Positions 33,769-43,191 of a DNA stretch of 48,325 nucleotides are shown here, piece after piece (position 1 is the stretch's first letter; each line of letters opens with the position of its first letter). The notes beneath the pieces were generated by a model. It saw only the letters and a list, made by a program, of their open reading frames with translations, was not told where the DNA came from and did no database searches. Location: positions 1 through 48,325 of the forward strand of contig BAAFRX010000017.1 of assembly GCA_045866275.1 (NCBI GenBank). The letters are read 5' to 3'. The stretch comes from Sideroxyarcus sp045866275. Its GTDB lineage: Bacteria; Pseudomonadota; Gammaproteobacteria; Burkholderiales; Gallionellaceae. The position numbers and the translations under genes are program-made.

Positions 33769-33894
33769 GAATATGCGATTTGGATAATAAATCATATCGC
33801 TTTGAACAATCAATTGGATTGATGAATGGGCACAGCCTAAATTGTGGTCGTGGTTACCCGCCACCCATCAAACAACCCGACCAGGAGAGAAAAA

Positions 33895-36078
<2,184 letters not shown>

Positions 36079-36086
36079 TTTTTGTC

Positions 36087-36117
36087 GGGACGGTGGCTCG
36101 GGACAAGCCGCCGTCCC
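36087..36117 (+). promoter_or_regulatory. Stable hairpin between katG and the 49-residue ORF
   Basis: GGGACGGTGGCT (36087-36098) and AGCCGCCGTCCC (36106-36117) form a 12-bp stem with one G-T wobble and a 7-base loop, starting eight bases after the katG stop. No T-run follows on the plus strand. It is more likely an mRNA processing or stability element, or a Rho-related pause, than an intrinsic terminator. Confidence 0.5.
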
Positions 36118-36161
36118 TCACGCTGAAAGTGCAGGGAAACTTTTCAGAAAGGAGAAACACC

Positions 36162-36311
36162 ATGAACACATTGCACCATTTTTCGCAGCAAGGTATGTTG
36201 CTGGCGCAGTTTTTTGTAGCGGCACTGGTGATGCTGGGACTTGGTTTGGAAGGCTACTCAGCAAACCAAGGCTTGGAAATTGAATCGCACGAATCTAATC
36301 AAGGAGAATGA
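36162..36311 (+). CDS. 49-residue membrane ORF between katG and dps
   Basis: ATG 36162 follows a strong Shine-Dalgarno (AAAGGAG, 36148-36154). The peptide begins MNTLHHFSQQGMLLAQFF, has one hydrophobic helix (about 11-29, LLAQFFVAALVMLGLGL) and ends in a polar acidic tail (EIESHESNQGE). Its stop lies one base before the dps ATG, and its last codons carry the dps Shine-Dalgarno AAGGAG (36301-36306), so translation of the two is linked. I do not recognise a family. Position suggests a peroxide-response accessory peptide; a decayed ORF with a conserved start is the alternative. Confidence 0.55.
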   Translation: MNTLHHFSQQGMLLAQFFVAALVMLGLGLEGYSANQGLEIESHESNQGE

Positions 36312-36312
36312 C

Positions 36313-36795
36313 ATGAGCAAGATCAGCCCTATCAACATTGGCATCGCAGAACAAGACCGCAAGGAAATCGCGGACGGTCTGGCGCGTATGCTGGCCGACA
36401 CTTATACCCTCTACCTCAAGACCCACAATTTCCACTGGAACGTCACCGGTCCGATGTTCCAGACCCTGCACCTCATGTTCATGACGCAGTACACCGAAAC
36501 GTGGAATGCGGTGGATCTAGTGGCCGAGCGCATCCGCGCACTCGGTTATCCCGCCCCTGGCAGCTACAAAGAATTTGCCGCCCTCACGTGCATCAAGGAA
36601 AGCACAGGTTCGGTCAGCGCGAAAGACATGATCAATCAACTCGTCGCCGGACAGGAAGCGGTCGTGCGCACCGCGCGCGAAGTGTTGCCCATCGCCGAAA
36701 AGGCGGGTGACCAACCGACAGTCGATCTCCTTTCAGCCCGCATGGAAGTGCATGAAAAGAACGCCTGGATGTTAAGAAGTCTTTTAGAAGAGTAG
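36313..36795 (+). CDS. dps: Dps-family ferritin-like protein
   Basis: A 160-residue Dps-type iron-storage/DNA-protection protein, a four-helix ferritin fold forming dodecamers. Against the E. coli ferroxidase set (H51, H63, D67, D78, E82) the same spacing gives H41, H53, M57, D68 and E72: four ligands are kept and the acid D67 is replaced by methionine (LHLMFMTQY). HNFHWNVTGPMFQTLH is the family signature. AAGGAG precedes the ATG at 36313. It is the last gene of the katG block, consistent with OxyR control. A 3' remnant of a second dps follows at 36867. Confidence 0.9.
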   Translation: MSKISPINIGIAEQDRKEIADGLARMLADTYTLYLKTHNFHWNVTGPMFQTLHLMFMTQYTETWNAVDLVAERIRALGYPAPGSYKEFAALTCIKESTGSVSAKDMINQLVAGQEAVVRTAREVLPIAEKAGDQPTVDLLSARMEVHEKNAWMLRSLLEE

Positions 36796-36866
36796 CTGAA
36801 ATATTGTGCATCGCAACTCTGGCGTTCTTCCGGCGAAGACTCATGCGGCAGTTTCATCGCCGCGTG

Positions 36867-36917
36867 ATGTTAAATCCAAAAAATGCGTGGATGTTCAGGA
36901 GTCTGCTCGAAGCGTAA
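36867..36917 (+). pseudogene. 3' remnant of a second dps gene
   Basis: The frame reads MLNPKNAWMFRSLLEA then TAA, against the intact Dps end VHEKNAWMLRSLLEE. The match (KNAWM-RSLLE) holds at protein and DNA level. No further Dps sequence is visible between 36796 and 36866. This is therefore the tail of a lost tandem copy or a partial duplication. Confidence 0.6.
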
Positions 36918-37280
36918 CCGGATGGTCAGCCTCCCTGCGTTAGTGCAGTGTTGCATTCTTGATGGTGCTTATTGCGGACGCCTGTGGGTCGGACTTTAGT
37001 CCGACGCGGCCGGATGAATTTAACCCCCTGTCGGACTAAAGCCCGACCCACAAAGACCTTGCCGCACATTGGCACAAGGGCGCCTCTAAAACACATGGCC
37101 GTGGCGCGCATTTTATTTGCCAATCGCCTCGAATCAGTCCATAGTGCGCGCCGCGATCATCAGACGCTCGTGTCATTGTTGGGTTTCCACGCACTCGCGG
37201 TAGCCGTTTCTTCATTCCCTTGCCGTCTCGAAAGTCGCCTATCATGGGGCTTGTCCCGTTGTTTTATCAGGAGATTTTGC
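36918..37280. other. Non-coding stretch between the dps remnant and infA
   Basis: It holds repeat copy B (36983-37052) and, near its right end, the infA leader with CAGGAGA (about 37268-37274). An in-frame ORF extension upstream of infA covers part of it but runs through the repeat and looks non-coding. No RNA gene was recognised. Confidence 0.5.
36983..37052. repeat. Palindromic GGGTCGG repeat, copy B
   Basis: Outer ends TGTGGGTCGGACTTTAGTCC (36983-37002) and a matching inverted unit ending CCCGACCCACA (37029-37052), separated by about 26 bases. Same family as copy A, with a longer centre. Confidence 0.85.
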
Positions 37281-37541
37281 ATGGCAAAAGAAGAGTTGCT
37301 CGAAATGGATGGCGTGGTTGATGAGGTGCTGCCGGACTCGCGTTACCGCGTCACGCTGGACAATGGTCACCAGCTCATCGCCTACAGCGCGGGCAAAATG
37401 AAGAAGAATCACATCCGCATCATCGCCGGCGACAAGGTTTCGCTGGAACTTTCTCCCTACGATTTGAGCAAGGCGCGCATCACCTTCCGCCACATCGAAG
37501 GCCGTGGCGCTTTCGTGCCGCAACAAAAACGCCGCTACTGA
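37281..37541 (+). CDS. infA: Translation initiation factor IF-1 (long beta-proteobacterial type)
   Basis: An 86-residue S1/OB-fold protein. MAKEELLEMDGVVDEVLPDS at the start and HQLIAYSAGKMKKNHIRI are IF-1 signatures. The C-terminus extends beyond the usual 72 residues with RHIEGRGAFVPQQKRRY, as in the extra or long infA form I know from beta-proteobacteria. It assists 30S initiation. CAGGAGA precedes the ATG. The gene stands outside a ribosomal-protein operon, so another infA may exist elsewhere. Confidence 0.93.
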   Translation: MAKEELLEMDGVVDEVLPDSRYRVTLDNGHQLIAYSAGKMKKNHIRIIAGDKVSLELSPYDLSKARITFRHIEGRGAFVPQQKRRY

Positions 37542-37616
37542 TTCGCGGCGAATCATCGGCTGCGCGCAGGGCATCCGGCCACTTTTCAAGTGCCACGGTT
37601 TAGTCCGACACGACGC

Positions 37617-38438
37617 TTACCAATGTTTCGCCACGGGATTGCTGCAGTTCACCTGAAACAATCGCCGGTCTCCCAGACGCATCGCCGTCATCGGCCCCCC
37701 CCACAGACAGCCCGTGTCCAGCGCGATGACTTTCGGCTCGACCTTCAGCCCCAGCGCCGACCAATGGCCAAAGATGACCGTTGCGTCGGCGCTCTTGCGT
37801 CCGGACACCTCGAACCACGGCACATACCCGTCGGGAATGTTCTCCACTTCGCCTTTGAACTTGAACTCCATCCCGCCCTGAGGCGTGCAGACGCGCAGCC
37901 GCGTGAACGCATTGACGATGACGCGCAGCCGTTTGTAACCCGCCAGCCCGTCGTCCCAACCCTGCGGCGTGTTGCCATACATCTGTTCCAGAAACGCCGA
38001 GTGGTTTTCGCTGCGCAAGACCGATTCCACCTCGTGCGCCAATCCCAGCGCTTGTCCCACCGTCCACTGCGGCAGCAGCCCCGCATGCACCAGTACGTGC
38101 TCACCTTCCGCATGCATGAGACGTTGATGGCGCAACCAGTGCAGCAACGCTTCGCGGTCGGGTGCGGCAAGGATCTCATCCAGCGTGTCGCTTTTGTGCA
38201 ACTGGCCGATGCCGGCGTCCACCGCGATCAGATGCAGATCGTGATTGCCCAGCACCGTGATCGCGCTGTCGCCCAGCGACTTGACCAGCCGCAGCACCTC
38301 CAGTGAACCGGGGCCGCGATTGACCAGGTCGCCGACGAACCACAACTTGTCCTGTGCCGGGTCGAAGCGGATTTGTTCCAGCAGTTGCTGCAACTCGTCA
38401 TAACAGCCTTGTATGTCGCCTATCGCATAAATCGCCAT
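37617..38438 (-). CDS. apaH: Bis(5'-nucleosyl)-tetraphosphatase, symmetrical (ApaH)
   Basis: A 273-residue metallophosphatase hydrolysing Ap4A to ADP. It carries the phosphoesterase motifs GDIQGCYDEL (7-16), GDLVNRGPGS, GNHDLH and, downstream, VHAGLLPQW and FGHWSALG. The start MAIYAIGD at 38438 is preferred to the upstream frame at 38468. It is convergent with infA; a GATTCGC/GCGAATC dyad (37540-37554) lies between them but has no T-run. Confidence 0.95.
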   Translation of the reverse strand: MAIYAIGDIQGCYDELQQLLEQIRFDPAQDKLWFVGDLVNRGPGSLEVLRLVKSLGDSAITVLGNHDLHLIAVDAGIGQLHKSDTLDEILAAPDREALLHWLRHQRLMHAEGEHVLVHAGLLPQWTVGQALGLAHEVESVLRSENHSAFLEQMYGNTPQGWDDGLAGYKRLRVIVNAFTRLRVCTPQGGMEFKFKGEVENIPDGYVPWFEVSGRKSADATVIFGHWSALGLKVEPKVIALDTGCLWGGPMTAMRLGDRRLFQVNCSNPVAKHW

Positions 38439-38497
38439 CGAGAATCTGCGGTCTCCGTGTACGAACAAATCAACTCAAAATTGCCACCGCGCCCGCG

Positions 38498-39412
38498 TCA
38501 ATCACCCTTGTGCCAGGCGCCTCGTCCCGGCAGCGGGTCCCACGCCTCGATGCCGTCCAGCGGGTAACCGTAGCGCAGGGCATAGCGCACCCGCCTTAAC
38601 TTTCCCAGCCAGGTCGGGCGCACGCAATGGTGCGGATTGTCCGGGGTGCAACCGCCATCCGGACGGCGCAGCGAGGGCAAGTAATAGCGATAGAACTCCA
38701 GCTGCGTGATACCCCATTTCATCACGAACATGCGGCCGCCCTGATTGTGAGTGATGCGCCCGGTGCTGGCCATGCCGAAATGGTAGAAGCGGCTGGCGCC
38801 CACGATGCGAAAGTTGCGGCAGCCCGTCACCCAGAACTTCATCAGCAGGTCGTCGTCGCTGCTCATGCCGGGCGAGAATTCCAGGCTGTAGCCGCCCACC
38901 ATCTGCCACCATTTCTTGTGGAACAGCGTGGGCTGCGAGGCTGCACCTTCCTTATCGCCGCGCGCATCATCCCGATAGTGACGCAGAAATGCCGCTTCAT
39001 CGAAAGCATCCGGTATGCGCCCGAAATCGCGCTGGATGATGATGTCGTTGCCGCCGTCTTCCGGCTGAATCAGCGTGCCGAAGAATAAAGCCAAGTCGGT
39101 ATCAACCGACTCGATCGCCTCGGCAAAGGCCGTATCCCAGCCCGGCGCCGCCACCATATCGTCGTTCATGAACAGCACCCAGTCGTGCTTCGCCTGCGCC
39201 ACCGCGTGATTCACCGCCAGACAGACGCCGACATTCTTGGCGCTGTGCGTGTATTTGATCCCGTGGGCCTGCACCCATTCCAGCGAACCGTCGGAACCGT
39301 CGTTCAGGTGCACGATGATCTCGTGCGCATGCGCCGAGTGTCTTTGCAGGCTCTCCACGCACAACTTCAGGTGCGCAAGATTGTTCCAGGTGGGGATGAC
39401 GATGCTGAACAT
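38498..39412 (-). CDS. Family 2 glycosyltransferase
   Basis: A 304-residue GT-A enzyme. FSIVIPTWNNLAHLKLCVES (2-21) is the nucleotide-sugar binding start, the DXD-like site is FMNDDMV (about 78-84), and SSDDDLLMKFWVTG is an acceptor-side motif. No transmembrane helix is apparent. GAGGA lies upstream of ATG 39412. It is the last gene of the exopolysaccharide cluster, 138 bases after the WcaJ-like gene, so it may have its own expression signal. Sugar specificity is unknown. Confidence 0.82.
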   Translation of the reverse strand: MFSIVIPTWNNLAHLKLCVESLQRHSAHAHEIIVHLNDGSDGSLEWVQAHGIKYTHSAKNVGVCLAVNHAVAQAKHDWVLFMNDDMVAAPGWDTAFAEAIESVDTDLALFFGTLIQPEDGGNDIIIQRDFGRIPDAFDEAAFLRHYRDDARGDKEGAASQPTLFHKKWWQMVGGYSLEFSPGMSSDDDLLMKFWVTGCRNFRIVGASRFYHFGMASTGRITHNQGGRMFVMKWGITQLEFYRYYLPSLRRPDGGCTPDNPHHCVRPTWLGKLRRVRYALRYGYPLDGIEAWDPLPGRGAWHKGD

Positions 39413-39550
39413 AATGTCCTCGTGGCACGGGTTATACAATGTCCGACAGCCGCAACCGGGGACGCTCAATCGTCCAGCGGGAAAGCGGTGCCGCAGTCCA
39501 CAGGCGCGCCAACACGCCGCACAATCCGGGGGATGGACGGATCGCTACGC

Positions 39551-40942
39551 TCAATACGCGCCCTGACCCCGTATCCCACAGCGAAGGGTCAGCAGAATAA
39601 TCTTCAAGTCGAACCAAAGCGACCAATTGTTGATGTATTCCAGATCGTACCGCACGCGCATTTCCATTTTCTGACAGGTATCGGTTTCGCCACGCCAACC
39701 GTTCACCTGCGCCCAACCCGTGATCCCCGGCTTGACCTTGTGGCGCAGCATATAGCCGTGAATGCGGTTGCGATACGCCTCGTTATGTGCAACCGCATGG
39801 GGGCGCGGACCGACGATGGACATCGTCCCTTGCAGCACGTTAAAGAACTGGGGCAATTCATCCAGTGAGTTGCGTCGCAGGAACGCGCCCAGTGGGGTCA
39901 CGCGGGGATCGTTGCGGGTTGCCTGCGGCACATCCGGACCATCCTCCTGAACGCTCATGCTGCGGAACTTCCACACTTCGATCACCTGTCCGTTCAGCCC
40001 GTAACGGCGCTGTTTGAACAACACCGGGCCCGGTGAAGTCACGCGCACCGCCACTGCGATCAGCAGCAGCACAGGCGCAATCAGCACCAGAATCAAACTG
40101 CCCAGCACCACATCTTCCATGCGCTTGACGAACAACCCCATACCGTAAATCGGGCTCTCAAATACATTGACCAGCGGAATATCGCCCACGCTGCTCCAGC
40201 GCGACTGCAGCAAATCCGAAGCAAAAAAATCCGGGACGATGCTCACCGCCACCGTACTGTCCGCCAGTTGCTCCAGCAGGGCCCTGATCTTCGCTTCCTC
40301 GCGCATTGGATAAGTGAGGTATAGATGATCAATCTGTTTTGCGCGAACCTTGGCAAGCAACGCGTCGACATCCCCCGCACCGGCAAGTCCTGACAAGGTT
40401 GCCTCCGCATTGTCATAGACCCCCTCGACCCGCAACCCCATCCAGGGCGAATTTGTGATGGTTTCAATCAATTTCGCGGCATGCCTGCCGCCGCCGACAA
40501 TCGCCACAGAGCGCGTGTTAAAACCCTTTTTTCTGAAATGCCGGATCACATAACGAATGATGACCCGCACCCCAACCAGCATGAAGGGCGTCCCCAGCCC
40601 CCACAGACTCACCGCCACCCGCGAGAATTGAATCGCCGACTTGCTCAAAAAAATCACCGCCAGCAAAATGCCGCAGGTCAGCAACCAGATCACAAAAATT
40701 GTTCTTGCCTCGTGCCACAGCGAATCAATCCGCCAGGATTTATACAGCGCATGCCATTCGGCGAAGAGCAGAAAACTACTGATCGAAATCAGCGCCGCCA
40801 ACTTGTAATGCAAGATCGGAGTGACGCCATAGCCGATTGTCACCAGCCACAGCAGCAACACAATGACGAGCGCATCCACCAGACGCTGGAACAGGCCCAG
40901 TTCCCAGCTATATTGACGCGCCAATCCGGAAGAAGGAAACAT
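39551..40942 (-). CDS. Polyprenyl glycosylphosphotransferase (WcaJ-like, initiating enzyme)
   Basis: A 463-residue membrane enzyme that transfers a sugar phosphate, probably glucose-1-phosphate, to undecaprenyl phosphate and starts the repeat unit. Four N-terminal helices lie at about 22-120. A CoA-binding-like Rossmann domain follows (SVAIVGGGRHAAKLIET), then a re-entrant helix (about 265-290) and the catalytic bacterial-transferase domain with LFKQRRYGLNGQVIEVWKFR, RRNSLDELPQFFNVLQG and VKPGITGWAQVNGWRGET. The start at 40942 has AGGA upstream. A spacer of 78 bases separates it from the wcaI-like gene. Confidence 0.92.
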   Translation of the reverse strand: MFPSSGLARQYSWELGLFQRLVDALVIVLLLWLVTIGYGVTPILHYKLAALISISSFLLFAEWHALYKSWRIDSLWHEARTIFVIWLLTCGILLAVIFLSKSAIQFSRVAVSLWGLGTPFMLVGVRVIIRYVIRHFRKKGFNTRSVAIVGGGRHAAKLIETITNSPWMGLRVEGVYDNAEATLSGLAGAGDVDALLAKVRAKQIDHLYLTYPMREEAKIRALLEQLADSTVAVSIVPDFFASDLLQSRWSSVGDIPLVNVFESPIYGMGLFVKRMEDVVLGSLILVLIAPVLLLIAVAVRVTSPGPVLFKQRRYGLNGQVIEVWKFRSMSVQEDGPDVPQATRNDPRVTPLGAFLRRNSLDELPQFFNVLQGTMSIVGPRPHAVAHNEAYRNRIHGYMLRHKVKPGITGWAQVNGWRGETDTCQKMEMRVRYDLEYINNWSLWFDLKIILLTLRCGIRGQGAY

Positions 40943-41020
40943 TGAATAATCCTGTTTATTACTTGCATGATGCCCGGAAATCAAGGCCTCCGGTTTGCGT
41001 TCCAGCAACCCGGTTGCCCC

Positions 41021-42622
41021 TTATGAACCTGACGCAACGGCCGACAATGCCCGCGCAAAATCAGCCAGCACCCGCTCCTTATCCAGGAACCCGGCTGCAT
41101 ATTCGCGTCCAGCCTGCCCCAGCTTTGTCCGCAAACCAACATCCACGGCCAGCCGCATGATCGCGGCCGCAAAAGCCCGGCCGTCTTCGGGCGCCACCAC
41201 TAATCCGCATACCGCCACGACGGCGGCCACCTCGGTGCCCTGCCGCGCGTTGGCCACCACCGGCCTGGCGCTCGCCAACATCCCACCCAATTTCGACGGC
41301 ATCACCAAATCCGCCGCATCGGCGCGTTGCGGCAGCAGGTGAATATCTGCGGTCGCCAACAGCTCACCCAAACGCTCAACCGGCTGCAGATCCAGAAAAT
41401 GCACATTGGGCAGATTCTCGCACAAAGCAACCAGATCATCTCGCCCCGCCCCCGCCCCACAAAATATGAATACAACCTCCGCTGTAGGTCGGATTTCAAC
41501 CCGACGCCCATCCGCCTCTTCCCCCGTGGGTCGGACTTCAGTCCGACAACTGCCAGTCGGACTGAAGTCCGACCCACGAAGCAGTTCCGGGTTGAAGCCC
41601 GACCTGCCGCTCTCCCCGCAAATCCTTGCCGCTTCCGCCAAAATCTCCAGCCCCTGCTTGCCGCCCATATTTCCGGAATACAAGGCGACCACCGCATCGT
41701 CCGCAATACCCAGCTCCGCCCGGTACCCTCCGGCCTCGCCCTGCCCCTTGCGTCTTGCGCCTTGCTCCTGACCTATCGCCACCCAATTGCGGAACAACAC
41801 TATGCGCCCCGGAGAAACTCCTTTCGTCACCGCCCGCTCCAGCATGCGTTGCGAGATGGTCGAAACCCGGTCAAACCGGCGCATCCACCACCGCTCCCCC
41901 GCAGCCGCCAGCTGTCGCAGCCATCCGCCCCGCAACAACCCCAGCTCAAATGCCGCATCCACCTCATAATCCTGGATGTGCAACCACGCCTTGCCCCCGC
42001 TGAGCCGCGCCACCAGCCACGCCTGGGGCGCGCAAACCAACGGCGGCTCCACCACCCACACCACATCGGGTCGCCAGAAAATCTGCCGCAACATGACCGG
42101 AAAACTGGAGAGCGCAAAGCTGGCCAAATGCAGGACGCGCTTCAATCCGGACGGCCTGGCCGGAACCCACAACGGACAGCGATAGACAACCAGCGATCCT
42201 CTCGCCGCCACAGGTCGGGATACCCGCTGCTCATCTGCCTCTGTGGGTCGGGTTTCAACCCGACGCCCACTTGTCGGACTGAAGTCCGACCCACTAACCA
42301 CGCCGTTCCCTGTGGGCCGGGTTTCAACCCGACCGGGGTTGAATTTGTCCTGCTGCGTCGGCCTGAAGTCCGACCCACAATTGCTTCCGCCTTGTCTCTT
42401 GCCACTCGCCCCTTGCCCCTTGAAACCTGTACCGTATATCCGTTCCTTGCTCCACCCATTGGCAAACCCATCGGCGATCTTCCATTGCGGATAATACGGC
42501 GGTGCCGTCACCACCCTGACCTCATGCCCCTGCGCGGCCAGCCACTCCGCCATTTCGCCGGAATGCTTGCCGATGCCAGTTAGCTCAGGAGAGAAATTAA
42601 TCCCGTGAATTAATATTCGCAC
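41021..42622 (-). CDS. wcaI: WcaI-like glycosyltransferase carrying in-frame repeat insertions
   Basis: A 533-residue GT4-type transferase; the E. coli WcaI relative is about 407. Recognisable family parts are MRILIHGINFSPELTGIGKH (1-20), VVTAPPYYPQWKIADG (37-52), WVVEPPLVCAPQAW (189-202), LYSGNMGGKQGLEIL (314-328) and ADIHLLPQRADAADLVMPSK. Three stretches look foreign: about 66-145 (with GSDFSPT and RVETRPT peptides), about 284-298 (QEQGARRKGQGEAGG) and about 336-382 (again GSDFSPT and RVEIRPT). The first and third are encoded by the palindromic repeat family. Removing all three leaves roughly 390 residues, the normal size. It starts at GTG 42622, overlapping the wcaF stop by 13 bases. Whether the product is active is open. 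Confidence 0.85.
   Translation of the reverse strand: MRILIHGINFSPELTGIGKHSGEMAEWLAAQGHEVRVVTAPPYYPQWKIADGFANGWSKERIYGTGFKGQGASGKRQGGSNCGSDFRPTQQDKFNPGRVETRPTGNGVVSGSDFSPTSGRRVETRPTEADEQRVSRPVAARGSLVVYRCPLWVPARPSGLKRVLHLASFALSSFPVMLRQIFWRPDVVWVVEPPLVCAPQAWLVARLSGGKAWLHIQDYEVDAAFELGLLRGGWLRQLAAAGERWWMRRFDRVSTISQRMLERAVTKGVSPGRIVLFRNWVAIGQEQGARRKGQGEAGGYRAELGIADDAVVALYSGNMGGKQGLEILAEAARICGESGRSGFNPELLRGSDFSPTGSCRTEVRPTGEEADGRRVEIRPTAEVVFIFCGAGAGRDDLVALCENLPNVHFLDLQPVERLGELLATADIHLLPQRADAADLVMPSKLGGMLASARPVVANARQGTEVAAVVAVCGLVVAPEDGRAFAAAIMRLAVDVGLRTKLGQAGREYAAGFLDKERVLADFARALSAVASGS
41483..41607. repeat. Palindromic repeat cluster C inside the wcaI-like gene
   Basis: Four units: GTAGGTCGG-type at 41483-41505, GTGGGTCGG at 41526-41547, an inverted unit ending CCGACCCAC at 41555-41577, and an inverted unit ending CCCGACCTGC at 41587-41607. 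In the gene's frame it encodes residues about 340-380 without a stop. Confidence 0.85.
41739..41772. repeat. CTTGC-rich short direct repeat in the wcaI-like gene (first tract)
   Basis: CTTGC recurs at 5-9-base intervals (CCCCTTGCGTCTTGCGCC, then TTGCTCC). It encodes the basic, Gly/Gln-rich stretch QEQGARRKGQGEAGG in the middle of the transferase. A related tract lies at 42383-42425. Confidence 0.5.
42242..42379. repeat. Two palindromic repeat elements (cluster D) inside the wcaI-like gene
   Basis: The first element is 42242-42294 (TGTGGGTCGGG ... CCGACCCAC). The second is 42311-42379 (TGTGGGCCGGG ... CCGACCCACA). Each is two inverted units, as in copies A and B. Both read through in the gene frame, giving residues about 82-127. 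Confidence 0.85.
42383..42425. repeat. CTTGC-rich short direct repeat in the wcaI-like gene (second tract)
   Basis: CTTCC/CTTGT/CTTGC units recur (CCTTGTCTCTTGCCACTC, then CCCCTTGCCCCTTGAA). It encodes FKGQGASGKRQGGS at the beginning of the first insertion, next to palindromic cluster D. Confidence 0.5.
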
Positions 42623-43191
42623 GAAGCGCCACGGAATCGAGATTTAACTGGCTTTGCAGGAGAGCCAAAGCACACCATCATCGGCGGCAGATCATGGAAT
42701 ACTGAGCTCCGAGCTCCCACTACCGCACCTTCGCCAATTGTCACGCCAGGCGCAACAAAAACATCTGTTGCAAGCCAAGAATATGCACTGATGCAAATCT
42801 TTTTGCTTTCAATGGGAAAGTCTGACTGTGTAAAATCATGACTAGCTGCACATAAATAAGAACGTTGCGATACCACTGCATTCGCACCGATTTCAATCTC
42901 CCCCAGACTGTACAACACTACATCATCGCCAATCCAAGCGAAGTCACCGATAATTACTTTCCACGGGTAAGTCACTTTGACCGAAGGGCGCACCTTCACA
43001 CCTCGCCCAACATTAGCACCGAAGATTTGCAATAACCAACGCCGCCAGCCAAACATAAATTGGGGAGAACAAGCAAACAGTGTGGCTTGTATCAGCCACC
43101 ATAATTGCACAACAAAGGCAGAGCGCCCGCGAAAACCGGGTGGCAATTGAAAAGACTTTAGGTGTTGAACTCCCGAAGCATTTTCTGTCAT
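42610..43191 (-). CDS. wcaF: WcaF-like acetyltransferase (hexapeptide repeat)
   Basis: A 193-residue O-acetyltransferase of the left-handed beta-helix family. Hexapeptide repeats run through the middle (VKVIIGDFAWIGDDVVLYSL region, GEIEIGANAVVSQRSYL, VAPGVTIGEGAVVGARSSV) and the catalytic histidine is probably in CAASHDF. It would acetylate a sugar of the exopolysaccharide. GGGAG precedes ATG 43191, which overlaps the GT4 stop (ATGA). It is adjacent to wcaI, as in colanic-acid clusters. Confidence 0.88.
   Translation of the reverse strand: MTENASGVQHLKSFQLPPGFRGRSAFVVQLWWLIQATLFACSPQFMFGWRRWLLQIFGANVGRGVKVRPSVKVTYPWKVIIGDFAWIGDDVVLYSLGEIEIGANAVVSQRSYLCAASHDFTQSDFPIESKKICISAYSWLATDVFVAPGVTIGEGAVVGARSSVFHDLPPMMVCFGSPAKPVKSRFRGASCEY

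Noticed and set aside
37540..37554. Dyad GATTCGC-G-GCGAATC after infA as a terminator
   Set aside because: No T-run on either strand and it overlaps the stop codon; too weak to call.
41483..42379. Repeat clusters in the wcaI-like gene as a CRISPR array
   Set aside because: Units are palindromic, inverted relative to each other, unevenly spaced and within a coding frame; there are no uniform spacers or cas genes.
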